Below are positions 16,435-25,983 of a stretch of 62,923 bases of DNA, one piece after another (position 1 is the stretch's first letter; every line of letters starts with the position of its first letter). Source of the DNA: Rhizobiales bacterium CCH10-E5 (lineage in GTDB: Bacteria; Pseudomonadota; Alphaproteobacteria; Rhizobiales; Beijerinckiaceae); the NCBI GenBank assembly GCA_001556125.1, contig LSIG01000138.1:1-62923 (forward strand), in the 5' to 3' direction. Both the position numbers and the translations under genes were made by a program. Below the pieces are notes generated by a model that did no database searches, was not told the DNA's origin, and saw nothing but the letters and a program-made list of their open reading frames with translations.

Positions 16435-17505
16435 ATGGACCGATCCCGCATGACCGATTCCCTCTCCGGCCGCCGTCGCAGCAGCAGGGCCTGGCTCTAC
16501 GCTCCGTTCGTGCTGCTCCTTCTCGTCGCGCTGGGCTGGACGGCGTTCTGGTTCGTGGTGCGCGGCCGCGTCATCGAGGCGGTGGATGCCGCGCTCGCCC
16601 GCGAGGAGGGGCTCGGCCGCAGCTGGAGCTGCGCGGATCGGTCCGTCACCGGCTTCCCCTTCCGCGTCGAGCTGCGCTGCAGCGCGCTTGCGCTCGCATC
16701 TGCGCGCTGGGGCGAGGCGGTCAAGGTGCAGACCGGGCCGGCGGTGGCGGTCGGGCAGATCTACACGCCCAACCTCGTCATCGCCCAGATCACCGGCCCG
16801 CTGCAGGCGAATCTTCCCGAGGGCCGCAAGCTCGATCTCGGCTGGACGCGGCTCGAAGCCAGCCTGAGCCATGGCGCCGCCGGTCCGGAGCGGCTCTCGC
16901 TCGTGATCACCGCGCCTGACGCGACCCTGACCGCGCCGGGCCTCGCGCCCGAGACCTGGCGGGCGGCGAGCGTTGAGGCGCATCTGCGCCGCAATCCGTC
17001 GCGGCCGGCGACGGATCAGGCCGTCGATCTCGCCATCGCGGCGAAGGGCTCGGTGCTGCCCGCGCTGGATGCGCTGCTGGGCACGACGGAAGCCGGCGAT
17101 GTCGACATCCAGGCGACGCTGACGCAGTCGGAGGCGTTCCGGATCGGCCTCAACCCGGATGCGCTGGAAGCCTGGCGGACCGCCGGCGGCCAGATCGAGG
17201 TGACGAAGCTGGTTTCGGTCAAGGGACCGGCCCGGATCGAGGCGACGGCGCAGTTCCTGATCGACCAGACCCATCGCCCGGCCGGGCAGATCCAGGCGTC
17301 GCTGGCGGGCATCCGCCAGATCGCCGGCATCCCCGTCGGCGGGCTCGCGGCGGGCATTGGCGGCCTCCTCGGCGGGCGCCTCAGCGCCCAGCTGCCGGGG
17401 GCTGCGCCGGGCCTCAACGCCCTGCCGCCGATCGTGCTGCGCGAGGGCCGCGTTTATCTCGGCCCGATCCGCCTGCCGGTGCAGCCGTTGCCGGCGCTTT
17501 ACTGA
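16435..17505 (+). CDS. DUF2125 domain-containing protein
   Basis: A 356-residue protein of unknown function with one N-terminal membrane segment (about residues 21-43, APFVLLLLVALGWTAFWFVV) and a long periplasmic beta-rich domain. The pattern SWSCADRSVTGFPFRVELRCS near residues 62-82 is the DUF2125 hallmark, with two cysteines that could pair. The C-terminus ends in PIVLREGRVYLGPIRLPVQPLP. This family is common in Hyphomicrobiales and resembles AsmA-like lipid-transfer scaffolds in layout, which is inference. A second ATG at 16450 is an equally good start. It converges on rpoH across a terminator. Confidence 0.85.
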   Translation: MDRSRMTDSLSGRRRSSRAWLYAPFVLLLLVALGWTAFWFVVRGRVIEAVDAALAREEGLGRSWSCADRSVTGFPFRVELRCSALALASARWGEAVKVQTGPAVAVGQIYTPNLVIAQITGPLQANLPEGRKLDLGWTRLEASLSHGAAGPERLSLVITAPDATLTAPGLAPETWRAASVEAHLRRNPSRPATDQAVDLAIAAKGSVLPALDALLGTTEAGDVDIQATLTQSEAFRIGLNPDALEAWRTAGGQIEVTKLVSVKGPARIEATAQFLIDQTHRPAGQIQASLAGIRQIAGIPVGGLAAGIGGLLGGRLSAQLPGAAPGLNALPPIVLREGRVYLGPIRLPVQPLPALY

Positions 17506-17518
17506 GGCGCCAGCCACG

Positions 17519-17544
17519 AAAAAGGGGCGCGGAAACCGCGCCCC
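17519..17544 (-). terminator. Intrinsic terminator of rpoH
   Basis: On the minus strand GGGGCGCGG, a three-base TTT loop and CCGCGCCCC form a nine-base-pair perfect stem (17536-17544 with 17524-17532), followed by TTTTT (17523-17519). It lies 28 bases after the rpoH stop and 14 bases past the DUF2125 stop. Confidence 0.9.
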
Positions 17545-17571
17545 CGAATTCGTCGCTGCTGTGAGAACCGC

Positions 17572-18468
17572 TTACGCCGCCGGCAAGGCCGCGCGGGGGG
17601 CCTCGATCCGGACCAGCGCCTTCTTGACCGCGTCCTGCACCTTCTCGAAGGCGCGCACCTCGATCTGGCGGACGCGTTCGCGCGAGACGCCGAACTCTTC
17701 CGAGAGCTGCTCCAGCGTGATCGGGTCGTCGGCGAGGCGGCGGGCCTCGAAGATGCGCCGTTCGCGCGGGTTCAGCACCTCGAGCGCCTCGCGCAGCGCC
17801 GTGTGGCGGTTGTCGGCCTCTTCCGAATCGGCGAGGCGACGCTCCTGGCTCTCGCTGTCATCGACCAGCCAGTCTTGCCACTCGCCCTCGCCATCCTCGC
17901 GCAGCGGCGTGTTCAGCGAGGCGTCGCCGCCGAGACGGCGGTTCATGTCGATGACGTCCTGCTCGTTGACGCCGAGCTTGGTGGCGATGCTCTTGACCTG
18001 CTCGGGACGCAGATCGCCCTCGCCCAGCGCCGAGATCTTGCTCTTGGCCTTGCGCAGGTTGAAGAACAGCTTCTTCTGGTTGGCCGTTGTGCCCATCTTC
18101 ACGAGCGACCAGGAGCGCAGGATGTACTCTTGAATCGACGCCTTGATCCACCACATCGCATAGGTGGCGAGGCGGAAGCCCTTGTCGGGCTCGAAGCGCT
18201 TGACGGCCTGCATCAGGCCGACATTGCCTTCGGACACGACCTCGCCGATCGGCAGGCCGTAGCCGCGATAGCCCATGGCGATCTTGGCGACGAGCCGCAG
18301 ATGCGAAGTGACGAGCTTGTGGGCCGCGTCCCGGTCGCCATGCTCGCGCCAGCGTTTGGCGAGCATGAACTCCTCGTTCGGCTCCAGCATCGGGAATTTG
18401 CGGATCTCGTCGAGATAGCGTGAGAGTCCGCCCTCGGCGGACAGGACGGGCAGCGAGGCACTCGCCAT
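17572..18468 (-). CDS. rpoH: RNA polymerase heat-shock sigma factor RpoH (sigma-32)
   Basis: A 298-residue sigma-70-family factor. Region 2 shows GYRGYGLPIGEVVSEGNVGL and FRLATYAMWWIKASIQEYIL. The RpoH box QKKLFFNLRKAKSK, specific for heat-shock sigma factors, is present near residues 131-144. Region 4 has LEQLSEEFGVSRERVRQIEVRA with the helix-turn-helix. It directs heat-shock and protein-quality genes. I take the ATG at 18468; an in-frame GTG/ATG-type extension to 18510 looks non-coding. The upstream 214 bases hold its own promoter. Confidence 0.95.
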   Translation of the reverse strand: MASASLPVLSAEGGLSRYLDEIRKFPMLEPNEEFMLAKRWREHGDRDAAHKLVTSHLRLVAKIAMGYRGYGLPIGEVVSEGNVGLMQAVKRFEPDKGFRLATYAMWWIKASIQEYILRSWSLVKMGTTANQKKLFFNLRKAKSKISALGEGDLRPEQVKSIATKLGVNEQDVIDMNRRLGGDASLNTPLREDGEGEWQDWLVDDSESQERRLADSEEADNRHTALREALEVLNPRERRIFEARRLADDPITLEQLSEEFGVSRERVRQIEVRAFEKVQDAVKKALVRIEAPRAALPAA

Positions 18469-18631
18469 GCGCGTTCTCCTTCTCGGGCCCCCGCTTCGCG
18501 GCAGGCCCACCGCGCGATCAACCTTCGCGCAGGTTCGGATGTCGTGAACAGACCCAACGTCTCAACCATACGCAGGTTCGGTCGGGTCGGTTCATCTGCG
18601 GCGCCCCCTTGGCCATCCGCATCCGATCGCC

Positions 18632-18654
18632 AGTATATGCCAAGACAGCTTGGC
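18632..18654 (-). promoter_or_regulatory. rpoH upstream promoter-like site with inverted repeat
   Basis: On the minus strand, TATACT (18637-18632) resembles a -10 box. Directly upstream is a perfect inverted repeat GCCAAG-ctgt-CTTGGC (18654-18639), which would occupy the spacer of the promoter. No good -35 is present, so an activator or a sigma factor with different -35 needs is possible. Elsewhere in the leader an 11-base direct repeat, CGCAGGTTCGG, occurs at 18528-18538 and 18571-18581. Confidence 0.35.
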
Positions 18655-18682
18655 GGAAACTAGGCAAGGAAGCCAGTTTGGC

Positions 18683-19723
18683 TCACAGAGCCGCGAGCGC
18701 TGCTTGCAATTGCGCAAACTCGGGCGGCGGGTCGGACTCGAAAAGCAGTTCCTCTCCGCTGGCCGGGTGCTCGAAACCGAGCACGGCCGCATGCAGCGCC
18801 TGGCGGCCGAGCCCGGTCAGCGCGTCCCGCGCCAGTTCGGGCAGGCGGGCCGCCTTGGTGGAGAAACCGGAGCCGTAGAGCTGGTCCCCCAGCAGCGGAT
18901 GGCCGAGATGGGCCATGTGGACGCGGATCTGATGGGTGCGCCCCGTCTCCAGCCGGCATTCGACGAGGCTGGCCAGCGCCTCGGTCTCCTCGCCGGCCTT
19001 GAGCAGCGGCGGGTAACGCTCGATCACGGTGTAGTGCGTGATCGCCTCGCGCCCGCGATCCTCGCCGACGACCATCATCTTCTCGCGGTTCTTGTTGGAG
19101 CGCTCGATCTGGGTCTGGACCGTGCCGTGCGGCCGGCGCGGCACGCCCCAGACGATGGCGAGATAGGCCCGCTGGAGCGGGCCGGTGCGGCCGTGATCGG
19201 CGAATTGCTTGGCGAGCTTCTGATGGGCGCGGTCGTTCTTGGCGACGACGAGAAGGCCGCTGGTGTCCTTGTCGAGGCGGTGGACGATGCCGGGCCGCCG
19301 CACGCCGCCGATTCCCGAGAGACTTTCGCCGCAATGGGCGATCAGCGCATTGACCAGCGTGCCATCCTCATGCCCCCCGGCAGGATGAACGACGAGGCCG
19401 GCCGGCTTGTCGATGACGACGAGATGCTCGTCCTCGAAGATGATGTCGAGCGGGATGTCCTGGCCGACCGGATCGGGCGGGCGGGCGGCGGGCATGACGA
19501 GCGCGATCGTGTCGCCCTCGACGACCTTGCGCTTGCCGTCGGTCGCAATCACGCCGTTGAGCGCGACACCGCCCTCCTTGATGACCTGCTGCAGCCGCGC
19601 CCGCGAAATCTCGCCGGCCAGAAGCGCCAGCGCCTTGTCGAGGCGTTCGCCGGCCTGTTCGGGCCCGACATGGAGGGTGGTCCCTGCGCCGGCGGCGGCG
19701 CCCGTCGTCTCTGTTGGGGTCAT
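18683..19723 (-). CDS. rluD: RluA-family 23S rRNA pseudouridine synthase
   Basis: A 346-residue pseudouridine synthase. An S4-like RNA-binding region (about residues 28-85) is followed by the catalytic domain with GIVHRLDKDTSGLLVVAKN (catalytic Asp near residue 146) and the C-terminal motif ETGRTHQIRVHMAHLGHPLLGD. This length with the S4 domain fits RluD rather than the short RluA, but substrate sites cannot be read from sequence. It lies 214 bases upstream of rpoH on the same strand. The ATG at 19723 is chosen because the longer frame is atypical. Confidence 0.88.
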   Translation of the reverse strand: MTPTETTGAAAGAGTTLHVGPEQAGERLDKALALLAGEISRARLQQVIKEGGVALNGVIATDGKRKVVEGDTIALVMPAARPPDPVGQDIPLDIIFEDEHLVVIDKPAGLVVHPAGGHEDGTLVNALIAHCGESLSGIGGVRRPGIVHRLDKDTSGLLVVAKNDRAHQKLAKQFADHGRTGPLQRAYLAIVWGVPRRPHGTVQTQIERSNKNREKMMVVGEDRGREAITHYTVIERYPPLLKAGEETEALASLVECRLETGRTHQIRVHMAHLGHPLLGDQLYGSGFSTKAARLPELARDALTGLGRQALHAAVLGFEHPASGEELLFESDPPPEFAQLQAALAAL

Positions 19724-19778
19724 GACCGACGCTATAGGCCGGGCGGGCGCTCGCCGCACGCCTTTTCGCGTGGGTGGC

Positions 19779-21536
19779 TCAGCCGAACAAGCGGAACTTG
19801 CCCTTCTTGTCCTCGACGGGCTGGACCTCCTCCGGCCCCGGATCGTCCGGCGCGTGGGCGACGGGGAAGATCACCGGCTTGGGGCGGCCCTCGCCGACTC
19901 CCATCACCGGTTCGGCCACGAGGGCGGGCTCCGGCTTCGTCTCTGGCTTCGTTTCGGTCTTGGGGTCCGCCTTCGCTTCGGTCTTGGGGTCCGCCTTCGC
20001 TTCGGTCTTGGGCTCGCCGACGATGGCCGGCTTCGCCTCGCTGGCCGGCGCCATGGTCGGGACGGATTCCGGCTTGGGAGCGGGCTCGGAGGGGCTGTCG
20101 GCCTTGGCGGGCGCAGGGGCGGGAGCCGGCGCCGCCGGCGGCGCGACCGCAGCTGGAGCGGGCTCTACCGTCTCGGCCCGCGCCTCGATCAGGGGGCGGG
20201 AGTCGTCGTCGAGATCGGCGAGCACATCGTCGAGATCGGTGCCCTGGCTGGAGAGCGTCGCGGGCGGCACCGTCCAGACAAAGGCGTCGAGCCGGCCGGA
20301 AATCGGCGAGACCGGCATCCACTGGTCGGAAACCAGGCCGTCCGCCACCCAGGCGGCGTCCCGCGGGGCGCGCGTCGCCCGCGCCAGCCATTCGCGGACG
20401 CGGCCGGCGGCGCCGTGCTCGGCTTCCTCCAGCTCGGCCATCAGCAGGCAGGCCCGCACCGAGGCGCCGCCCGCCAGCAGCGGCTTCAGCGTGCTGCGGG
20501 CCTTGGCGAAATCGCGGGCATGGATGGCGGCACCCGCCAGAGCCAGCACGCCCTCGGGATCGGCCGGGCGCAGCTTCGCCAGGGTGGTGGCGCGGGCGAG
20601 GCGGTCCTGCGCGCTGTCGCCGGGGCGGACATCGAGATAGGCGGCGGCGATGTCGGGATGCGAGACCTCCTTCCAGGCGGCCTCGAGCAGCTTGACCGCC
20701 TTGCGGACATCGCCGCGCTCGGCGAGCATCCGCCCGGCCAGAGCCGCGGCGGGCGTCAGACCTGGCGCGAGCTTGACCGCTTCGAGGGCGGCGGCGAGCG
20801 CCTTTTCGGGCGCGCTGCCGCGGGCCTCCAGCGCCTCGGCGGCGAGCAGAACGGCGCGCTGGCGCTTGGCGTCGGCCTTGTCGGCGAGGCGCAGGGCGGC
20901 GCGGCGTTCGACGGCGGTGCGCGCCGCCTGCCAGTCGCCGGCCTGGGTGTGGAAATCGAGCAGCGCGTCATTGGCCCAGGCTAGCGAGGGCGAGCGGCGC
21001 ACGGCGTCGTCGGCGAAGGCGCGGGCGGCGGCCATGTCGCCGCGGCGCTTGGCCTCGACGAAGAGCCCGCGCAGGCCGAGCACCCGCGTCTCCGGCATGT
21101 CGAGCATCGCCTTGAAGGCGGCTTCGGCCCGGCCGCGATCGCCCGAGAGCTGGGCGGCCTGGGCTTCGAGCAGCAGGGTCAGCGGCTCGTTGCCGGCATA
21201 GCGGCGGGCATCGACGGCGTGGCGGCCGGCGGCGACGGGGTCGCCCGCGCCGATCGCGACCATGCCGCGCGAGACCGCCTCGAAGCCGCGCGCCCTGCGC
21301 CGTGCTCGCGAGGCAAAGCTGAAGGCGCCGGGCAGGCCGAAGACGAAGCGCAGCAGGCCGAAGGCCAGCATCGTCAGCAGCGCGAGCACGACGACCGCGA
21401 TCGCCGCCAGCGCGACGCTCGTGTCGACCCGCCAGCCCTGCCAGACCACCGAAACCTCGCCCGGCCGGTCGGCGAGCCAGACGGCCCCAACGGCGAGGGC
21501 GGCGAAGACGGCGAGATAGACGAGTACGCGAACCAT
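19779..21536 (-). CDS. hemY: HemY-like TPR membrane protein
   Basis: A 585-residue protein with two N-terminal membrane segments (about residues 3-22 and 40-65), the HemY_N region and then tetratricopeptide-type helices to about residue 400. The C-terminal 150 residues form a Pro/Ala/Lys/Glu-rich tail that contains the tandem repeat of KTEAKADP and related units. Despite the name, this family is not protoporphyrinogen oxidase; it accompanies hem genes, and its role is unknown. It starts 17 bases after the HemD-mitofilin gene on the same strand, so they are probably one transcript. Confidence 0.88.
   Translation of the reverse strand: MVRVLVYLAVFAALAVGAVWLADRPGEVSVVWQGWRVDTSVALAAIAVVVLALLTMLAFGLLRFVFGLPGAFSFASRARRRARGFEAVSRGMVAIGAGDPVAAGRHAVDARRYAGNEPLTLLLEAQAAQLSGDRGRAEAAFKAMLDMPETRVLGLRGLFVEAKRRGDMAAARAFADDAVRRSPSLAWANDALLDFHTQAGDWQAARTAVERRAALRLADKADAKRQRAVLLAAEALEARGSAPEKALAAALEAVKLAPGLTPAAALAGRMLAERGDVRKAVKLLEAAWKEVSHPDIAAAYLDVRPGDSAQDRLARATTLAKLRPADPEGVLALAGAAIHARDFAKARSTLKPLLAGGASVRACLLMAELEEAEHGAAGRVREWLARATRAPRDAAWVADGLVSDQWMPVSPISGRLDAFVWTVPPATLSSQGTDLDDVLADLDDDSRPLIEARAETVEPAPAAVAPPAAPAPAPAPAKADSPSEPAPKPESVPTMAPASEAKPAIVGEPKTEAKADPKTEAKADPKTETKPETKPEPALVAEPVMGVGEGRPKPVIFPVAHAPDDPGPEEVQPVEDKKGKFRLFG
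19953..20012. repeat. 24-base tandem repeat inside hemY
   Basis: Two identical 24-base units (19953-19976 and 19977-20000) and a 12-base partial third unit (20001-20012). Read on the coding minus strand each full unit encodes KTEAKADP in the disordered C-terminal tail. The exact identity of the two units suggests recent slippage. Confidence 0.9.
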
Positions 21537-21553
21537 GGAACCCCTATCCTCCG

Positions 21554-23641
21554 TCAGCCGGCCGCGCCGAGCGCGGCGACCGCATCCTGCGTGATTTTGG
21601 CGATCGCCGCATCCGCCGAGGCCCGCTTTCGCAGCGCCTCGCCGAAAGCGGCGCTCTCGCGACGCGCCGGCTCAGGCAGCTGCTCCCACGCGGCCGCGGC
21701 CGCAACGATGTCCCCGCGCGCAATGGCGGCCTCGAGCCGCGCCGGCAGCGTCGCCGGATCATTGGCGCCGGTGTCCCCGACGGGGCGGATGCTGATGACC
21801 CGGCTGACGAGTGCGAGCGCCCGATCCTGCCAGCCGGCCGAGACCGGCGTCAGCTCGCGAACGAACATCGCGCGGTGGCCGCGCAGCTGCGTCAGGAGCG
21901 CGTCCTTCGTCGCTGCGCCGGTGGTCGCAACCGCATTCAGCGCCGCGAGCTGGTCGGGCGAGCCGCCGCCCTTGGCGAGGGCCGCGACATCGGCGGCGAA
22001 GGGCTGGCCCGAGGCCAGTGCCGCCTGGACCCGCTCGGCCAGGACGATGCGCGCGGCGGCGAGGCCTTGCGGGCTCGGCGCCGCGGCCGTCTTCGCCAGC
22101 GCCTCGACGGAGCCGATGCGGGCGGTGTTGCGCTCGAGCTGCTGGCCGACCGCCGTCGCCGTCGCCTCGGCCCGCTGGGCCCTGGCCTGAAGCTCGGAGA
22201 GGGCCGCCGCATCGGGCGCGGCCGATCCGGCGACCTCGTTGACGCGGGCGGTTGCGCTCTGGGCTGCCGCGCCGGCCTTGGCGGCGGCATCGGCGGCCGA
22301 CGCGGCCTTGCGGTCGAGCTCGGTCGTGCTGGCCTGGAGACGGTCGAGGCGGCCCTGAAGCTGGGCGACCTGCTCGGGCGTGATCGCGGGCGTTTGCCGG
22401 TTCAGCGCGAAAAAGACGATGCCGGCACCGACCGCGCCGCCGACGAGGCCGGCCAGCGCCAGGGCAGGCAGGCTCGATCGCGAAGACGCGGGCGCGGCTG
22501 TGGGAGGGGTAGCAGGCGGTGCGTCCGCGGCGGCCGGCTCGTCACGGGGCGGTGACGCGTTGGTGGGCTCGGGAAACTCCCGGGGGAGGGCCTCGGTCGG
22601 CAGAACCGCTTCGGGCGGGGGCTCGGCGCCGGGCGTCGCTGGGGTAGCGCTTTCGGGCGCGGGCTCGATGGCAGGCGTTTCGGCGCTGACGGGCGACGCC
22701 TCGGCGGCCGGCCCGGGCGGCGTCAGATCGGTCGCGGTCGCCTCGATCGTCGGTGGGATGCGGCCCGAGCGCGCGGCACCCTTGCCCTTGGCCCTGGCAG
22801 TCTTTCCGTCGCTCTTCGTGCCGTCGCCAGCGGAACCGGCCGGCCTGTCGGAATCGTTCATCTCGTCCTTGTCCGTCTCGACGCCCGACGGCGCAACCGG
22901 CTCCTGTGTAGCACCCCCGCTGCCGCGATTGCGAGCGGACACTTGGTCCAGCGCCGCCAGCAGCGCCGCCTCCTCCGGGTGCTCTGCGACGAGGACCGTG
23001 CTGGCGCCGGCAGCGATCAGCGGAGCTGCGACATCGGCCGAGAGGGTGACATGGGTGAGATCGAGGAGGGGCTCCAGCACGTTCGCCGCGCGGGCGAGAT
23101 CAAGGCAGGTGCGCACGCCGCGGGCGGAATAATGCAGCGCGCCCTCGACGGCGCCATGCGCCAGCGCATCGCGCGCCTCTGCCGGAAACTCCGTCACGGC
23201 CTCTGCGGCATAGGCCGTCCAGATCGCCACCGCAAAGCCGGCCTGAGCCAGCCTGTCGCCGACATCGTCATGCCGGTCGCGGCCGACGATCAGGAGCAGC
23301 CGCGCGCCCGCCGGCAACGTCTCCCCGATCAGCCGGATCAGATCGTCGCGGTTGCCGTCGGCGCTGCGTGAATCCGCGTGGCCGGCGTCGCGGACCTTGC
23401 CGGCCGTGCGGGCGCCGACGCTGAAGGTGGGCATATCGCGGGCCGTCGCGGGCAGCTCGGCGAGCGCCGGCACCGCATTGCCGCTGGTCAGGACGAGGGC
23501 GTCGAAGGGGCCTTCCGGCGCCGGATCGGCCGTTCGCGACACCGTAAAGAGGGGGGCGAGCACGGGGTCGTGATGGTGATCGCGCAGGGCTGTGGCCGTG
23601 CGCGCCGCCTCGGCCGGCGGGCGAAACACGAAAATGCGCAT
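21554..23641 (-). CDS. hemD: Fused uroporphyrinogen-III synthase (HemD) and mitofilin-like membrane protein
   Basis: One uninterrupted 695-residue frame. Residues 1-250 look like HemD, which closes the tetrapyrrole ring: [19 protein letters not shown] at the start, [27 protein letters not shown] and [17 protein letters not shown] disordered Pro/Ala/Glu-rich linker (about 255-390) leads to one membrane segment (about 391-413) and a coiled-coil, Ala/Gln-rich domain of the COG4223/mitofilin type. In most relatives these are two genes. An in-frame ATG at 22861 (residue 261, preceded by AAGGA) could also give a separate mitofilin protein. GAGGG precedes the first ATG. It precedes hemY on the same strand. 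Confidence 0.85.
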   Translation of the reverse strand: MRIFVFRPPAEAARTATALRDHHHDPVLAPLFTVSRTADPAPEGPFDALVLTSGNAVPALAELPATARDMPTFSVGARTAGKVRDAGHADSRSADGNRDDLIRLIGETLPAGARLLLIVGRDRHDDVGDRLAQAGFAVAIWTAYAAEAVTEFPAEARDALAHGAVEGALHYSARGVRTCLDLARAANVLEPLLDLTHVTLSADVAAPLIAAGASTVLVAEHPEEAALLAALDQVSARNRGSGGATQEPVAPSGVETDKDEMNDSDRPAGSAGDGTKSDGKTARAKGKGAARSGRIPPTIEATATDLTPPGPAAEASPVSAETPAIEPAPESATPATPGAEPPPEAVLPTEALPREFPEPTNASPPRDEPAAADAPPATPPTAAPASSRSSLPALALAGLVGGAVGAGIVFFALNRQTPAITPEQVAQLQGRLDRLQASTTELDRKAASAADAAAKAGAAAQSATARVNEVAGSAAPDAAALSELQARAQRAEATATAVGQQLERNTARIGSVEALAKTAAAPSPQGLAAARIVLAERVQAALASGQPFAADVAALAKGGGSPDQLAALNAVATTGAATKDALLTQLRGHRAMFVRELTPVSAGWQDRALALVSRVISIRPVGDTGANDPATLPARLEAAIARGDIVAAAAAWEQLPEPARRESAAFGEALRKRASADAAIAKITQDAVAALGAAG

Positions 23642-23902
23642 GCGATGTCCCTCGTCCCCCGACGATGCGCTCTCGCGGGTCGCCCCCGCGGATGGCATCG
23701 GCCTTCATCCATTCCGCGCGGCCCCGTCCCGCGCAAGTCGTCATTCATCCAAGTGCCAGGAGGCGCTGCGGGTTCCCGAAGCTTGAACCTGCCCGCCCCT
23801 TGGCCTTCGCGGCGCCGGCGGACTATAGGAGGGGAAACCGGCGCGGTTCCGCCCGCCTTCGCTCCCCGATTGATCCTCCTGCCGGGACCTCATCGACCGA
23901 TC

Positions 23903-24973
23903 ATGCGCGTTCTGGGCATAGAGACGACTTGTGACGAGACCGCGGCCGCCATCGTGTCGGTGGAGCGCTCTGGCGAGATCAAGATTCTCTCCAACGAGGT
24001 GCTGAGCCAGATCGCAGCCCATGCCGCCTATGGCGGGGTCGTTCCCGAGATCGCGGCGCGCGCCCATGTCGATGCGATCGACCGTATCGTCGCCCGCGCC
24101 TATGAGAGCGCGGGGCTGGCGCCGGGCGAGATCGACGCGGTGGCGGCGGCCGCCGGTCCCGGCCTCGTCGGTGGCGTCATGGTTGGCCTGACCACCGCCA
24201 AGGCGATTTCGCTCGTCACGGGCAAGCCCTTCATAGCCGTCAACCATCTGGAAGCCCATGCGCTGACGGCGCGGCTGACCGACAATCTCGCCTTTCCCTA
24301 TCTGCTGCTGCTCGTCTCGGGGGGGCATACGCAGCTGCTCGCCGTGCGCGGCGTCGGCGACTACCTCAAGCTCGGCGGCACCATCGACGACGCGGTCGGC
24401 GAGGCCTTCGACAAGATCGCCAAGATGCTCGGACTGCCCTATCCGGGTGGCCCCTCGGTCGAGCGCGAGGCGGCCAAGGGCGATCCCGAGCGCTTCGACT
24501 TCCCGCGGCCGATGCAGGGAAGGCCCAACCCGGATTTCTCGCTCTCGGGGCTGAAGACGGCGGTGCGGCTGGTGGCGGAGCGCATCGCGCCGCTCTCGGA
24601 CCGCGACGTCGCCGATCTCTGCGCCTCCTTCCAGGCCGCGATCGTCGATGTGCTGGTCGACCGGACGCGGGCCGGTCTGCGCGGCTGCGCGGCGGCCGGC
24701 ATCACGCCGAGCGCGCTCGTCGTCGCGGGCGGCGTCGCCGCCAATCAGCCGATCCGGCGCGGCCTGACCCGGCTCGCCACCGAGGCCGGCCTGTCGATGG
24801 TCGCCCCGCCGCTGCATCTGTGCGGCGACAATGGCGCGATGATCGCCTGGGCCGGGCTGGAGCGGCTGCGGCTCGGCCTCGTCGACGACATGGGGGCGCT
24901 CGCCCGGCCGCGCTGGCCGCTCGACGAATTGAAGCCCCGCGCCCAGCCGGCCCCAGCCGGCGCCGCCGGATGA
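23903..24973 (+). CDS. tsaD: tRNA N6-adenosine threonylcarbamoyltransferase TsaD
   Basis: A 356-residue enzyme that transfers threonylcarbamoyl to A37 of ANN-decoding tRNAs, with TsaB and TsaE. The N-terminal [18 protein letters not shown], the metal-binding NHLEAHAL (HxExH) near residue 113, [10 protein letters not shown] and the C-terminal [11 protein letters not shown] are all present. The frame opens much further upstream, but only the ATG at 23903 gives the family N-terminus. It overlaps gpsA by four bases. The 261 bases to the divergent hemD gene probably hold both promoters. Confidence 0.97.
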   Translation: MRVLGIETTCDETAAAIVSVERSGEIKILSNEVLSQIAAHAAYGGVVPEIAARAHVDAIDRIVARAYESAGLAPGEIDAVAAAAGPGLVGGVMVGLTTAKAISLVTGKPFIAVNHLEAHALTARLTDNLAFPYLLLLVSGGHTQLLAVRGVGDYLKLGGTIDDAVGEAFDKIAKMLGLPYPGGPSVEREAAKGDPERFDFPRPMQGRPNPDFSLSGLKTAVRLVAERIAPLSDRDVADLCASFQAAIVDVLVDRTRAGLRGCAAAGITPSALVVAGGVAANQPIRRGLTRLATEAGLSMVAPPLHLCGDNGAMIAWAGLERLRLGLVDDMGALARPRWPLDELKPRAQPAPAGAAG

Positions 24974-25983
24974 GCGGCGAAGGCCCCTTCGACATGATCG
25001 GCATTGTCGGTGCCGGCGCCTATGGCGCGGCGCTGGCCCTGGCCGCGGCCCGGGCGGGGCGCCGCGTCCTGCTCTGGGCCCGCGACGCGGCGGCCGTCGA
25101 CGCCATCGCCCGCACCCGGCAGGCGCCGCGGCTCCCCGGCATCGCGCTGCCGGGGGCGGTGCGGGCGACCGTGGATCTGGCGGCTCTCGCCGGTTGCGAT
25201 GCGCTCCTGATCACCGTGCCGACGCAGAGCCTGCGGGAGGTCTGCCGGGCGCTGGCGCCGCTGCTGCCGGTGGGCGTCCCGGTGATTTCCGCCGCCAAGG
25301 GCATCGAGCGCGGGAGCGGGCTCTTCACGACGCAGATCATCGCGCAAGAACTCCCCGCCGCCCAGCCCGCCATCCTGTCGGGCCCGAGTTTCGCGGCCGA
25401 TATCGGCAAGGGCCTGCCGACCGCGGTGACGCTGGCCGCGGCCGACGCGTCACTGGCGCAGGCGCTCGCCGAGGCGCTGAGTTCGCCGGCCTTCCGGATC
25501 TATCACAGCGCCGACCCCCGCGGCGTCGAGATCGGCGGCGCCGCCAAGAACGTGCTCGCCATCGCGGCGGGCATCGCGATCGGCCTCGGCTATGGCGAGA
25601 GCGCGCGCGCGGCGCTGGTCGCACGCGGCTTCGCGGAACTGCGCCGCTTCGGCCAGGCTCATGGCGCGCAAGGCGAGACGCTGATGGGGCTGTCGGGGCT
25701 CGGCGACGTCGTGCTGAGCTGCGCCTCGCCGCAATCGCGCAACTTCGCCTTCGGACTCGCCCTCGGCCAGGGCCGCAGCCTCACAGAGGCGACCGGGGGC
25801 GCTCTGGCGGAAGGCGCCTTCACCGCCCAGATACTGGCGCAGATGGCGCAGGCCGGCGGCGTCGACATGCCGATCGCCGACGCGGTCGCCGGCATCATCG
25901 ACGGCCGGATCGGCGTGCGCGAGGCTGTGACCGGGCTGCTGGCCCGACCGCTGCGGGCCGAAGGCGAAGGGGAGACCATGTAA
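24970..25983 (+). CDS. gpsA: NAD(P)-dependent glycerol-3-phosphate dehydrogenase
   Basis: A 337-residue enzyme that reduces dihydroxyacetone phosphate to glycerol-3-phosphate for phospholipids. The Rossmann motif is [13 protein letters not shown] (about residues 11-23). [31 protein letters not shown] and the catalytic-Lys region [17 protein letters not shown] are family signatures. The start overlaps tsaD by four bases and the stop overlaps the next gene, so three genes form one unit. This tsaD-gpsA order is standard in alphaproteobacteria. Confidence 0.96.
   Translation: MSGEGPFDMIGIVGAGAYGAALALAAARAGRRVLLWARDAAAVDAIARTRQAPRLPGIALPGAVRATVDLAALAGCDALLITVPTQSLREVCRALAPLLPVGVPVISAAKGIERGSGLFTTQIIAQELPAAQPAILSGPSFAADIGKGLPTAVTLAAADASLAQALAEALSSPAFRIYHSADPRGVEIGGAAKNVLAIAAGIAIGLGYGESARAALVARGFAELRRFGQAHGAQGETLMGLSGLGDVVLSCASPQSRNFAFGLALGQGRSLTEATGGALAEGAFTAQILAQMAQAGGVDMPIADAVAGIIDGRIGVREAVTGLLARPLRAEGEGETM

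Noticed and set aside
18650..20695. Plus-strand open frame of 681 codons across rluD and hemY
   Set aside because: Composition is typical of a third-position shadow and turns into Arg/Pro runs; rluD and hemY explain the region.
22859..22861. A true gene boundary inside the HemD-mitofilin frame
   Set aside because: No stop codon separates the halves, so two separate genes cannot be claimed; the internal ATG is mentioned as an alternative start only.
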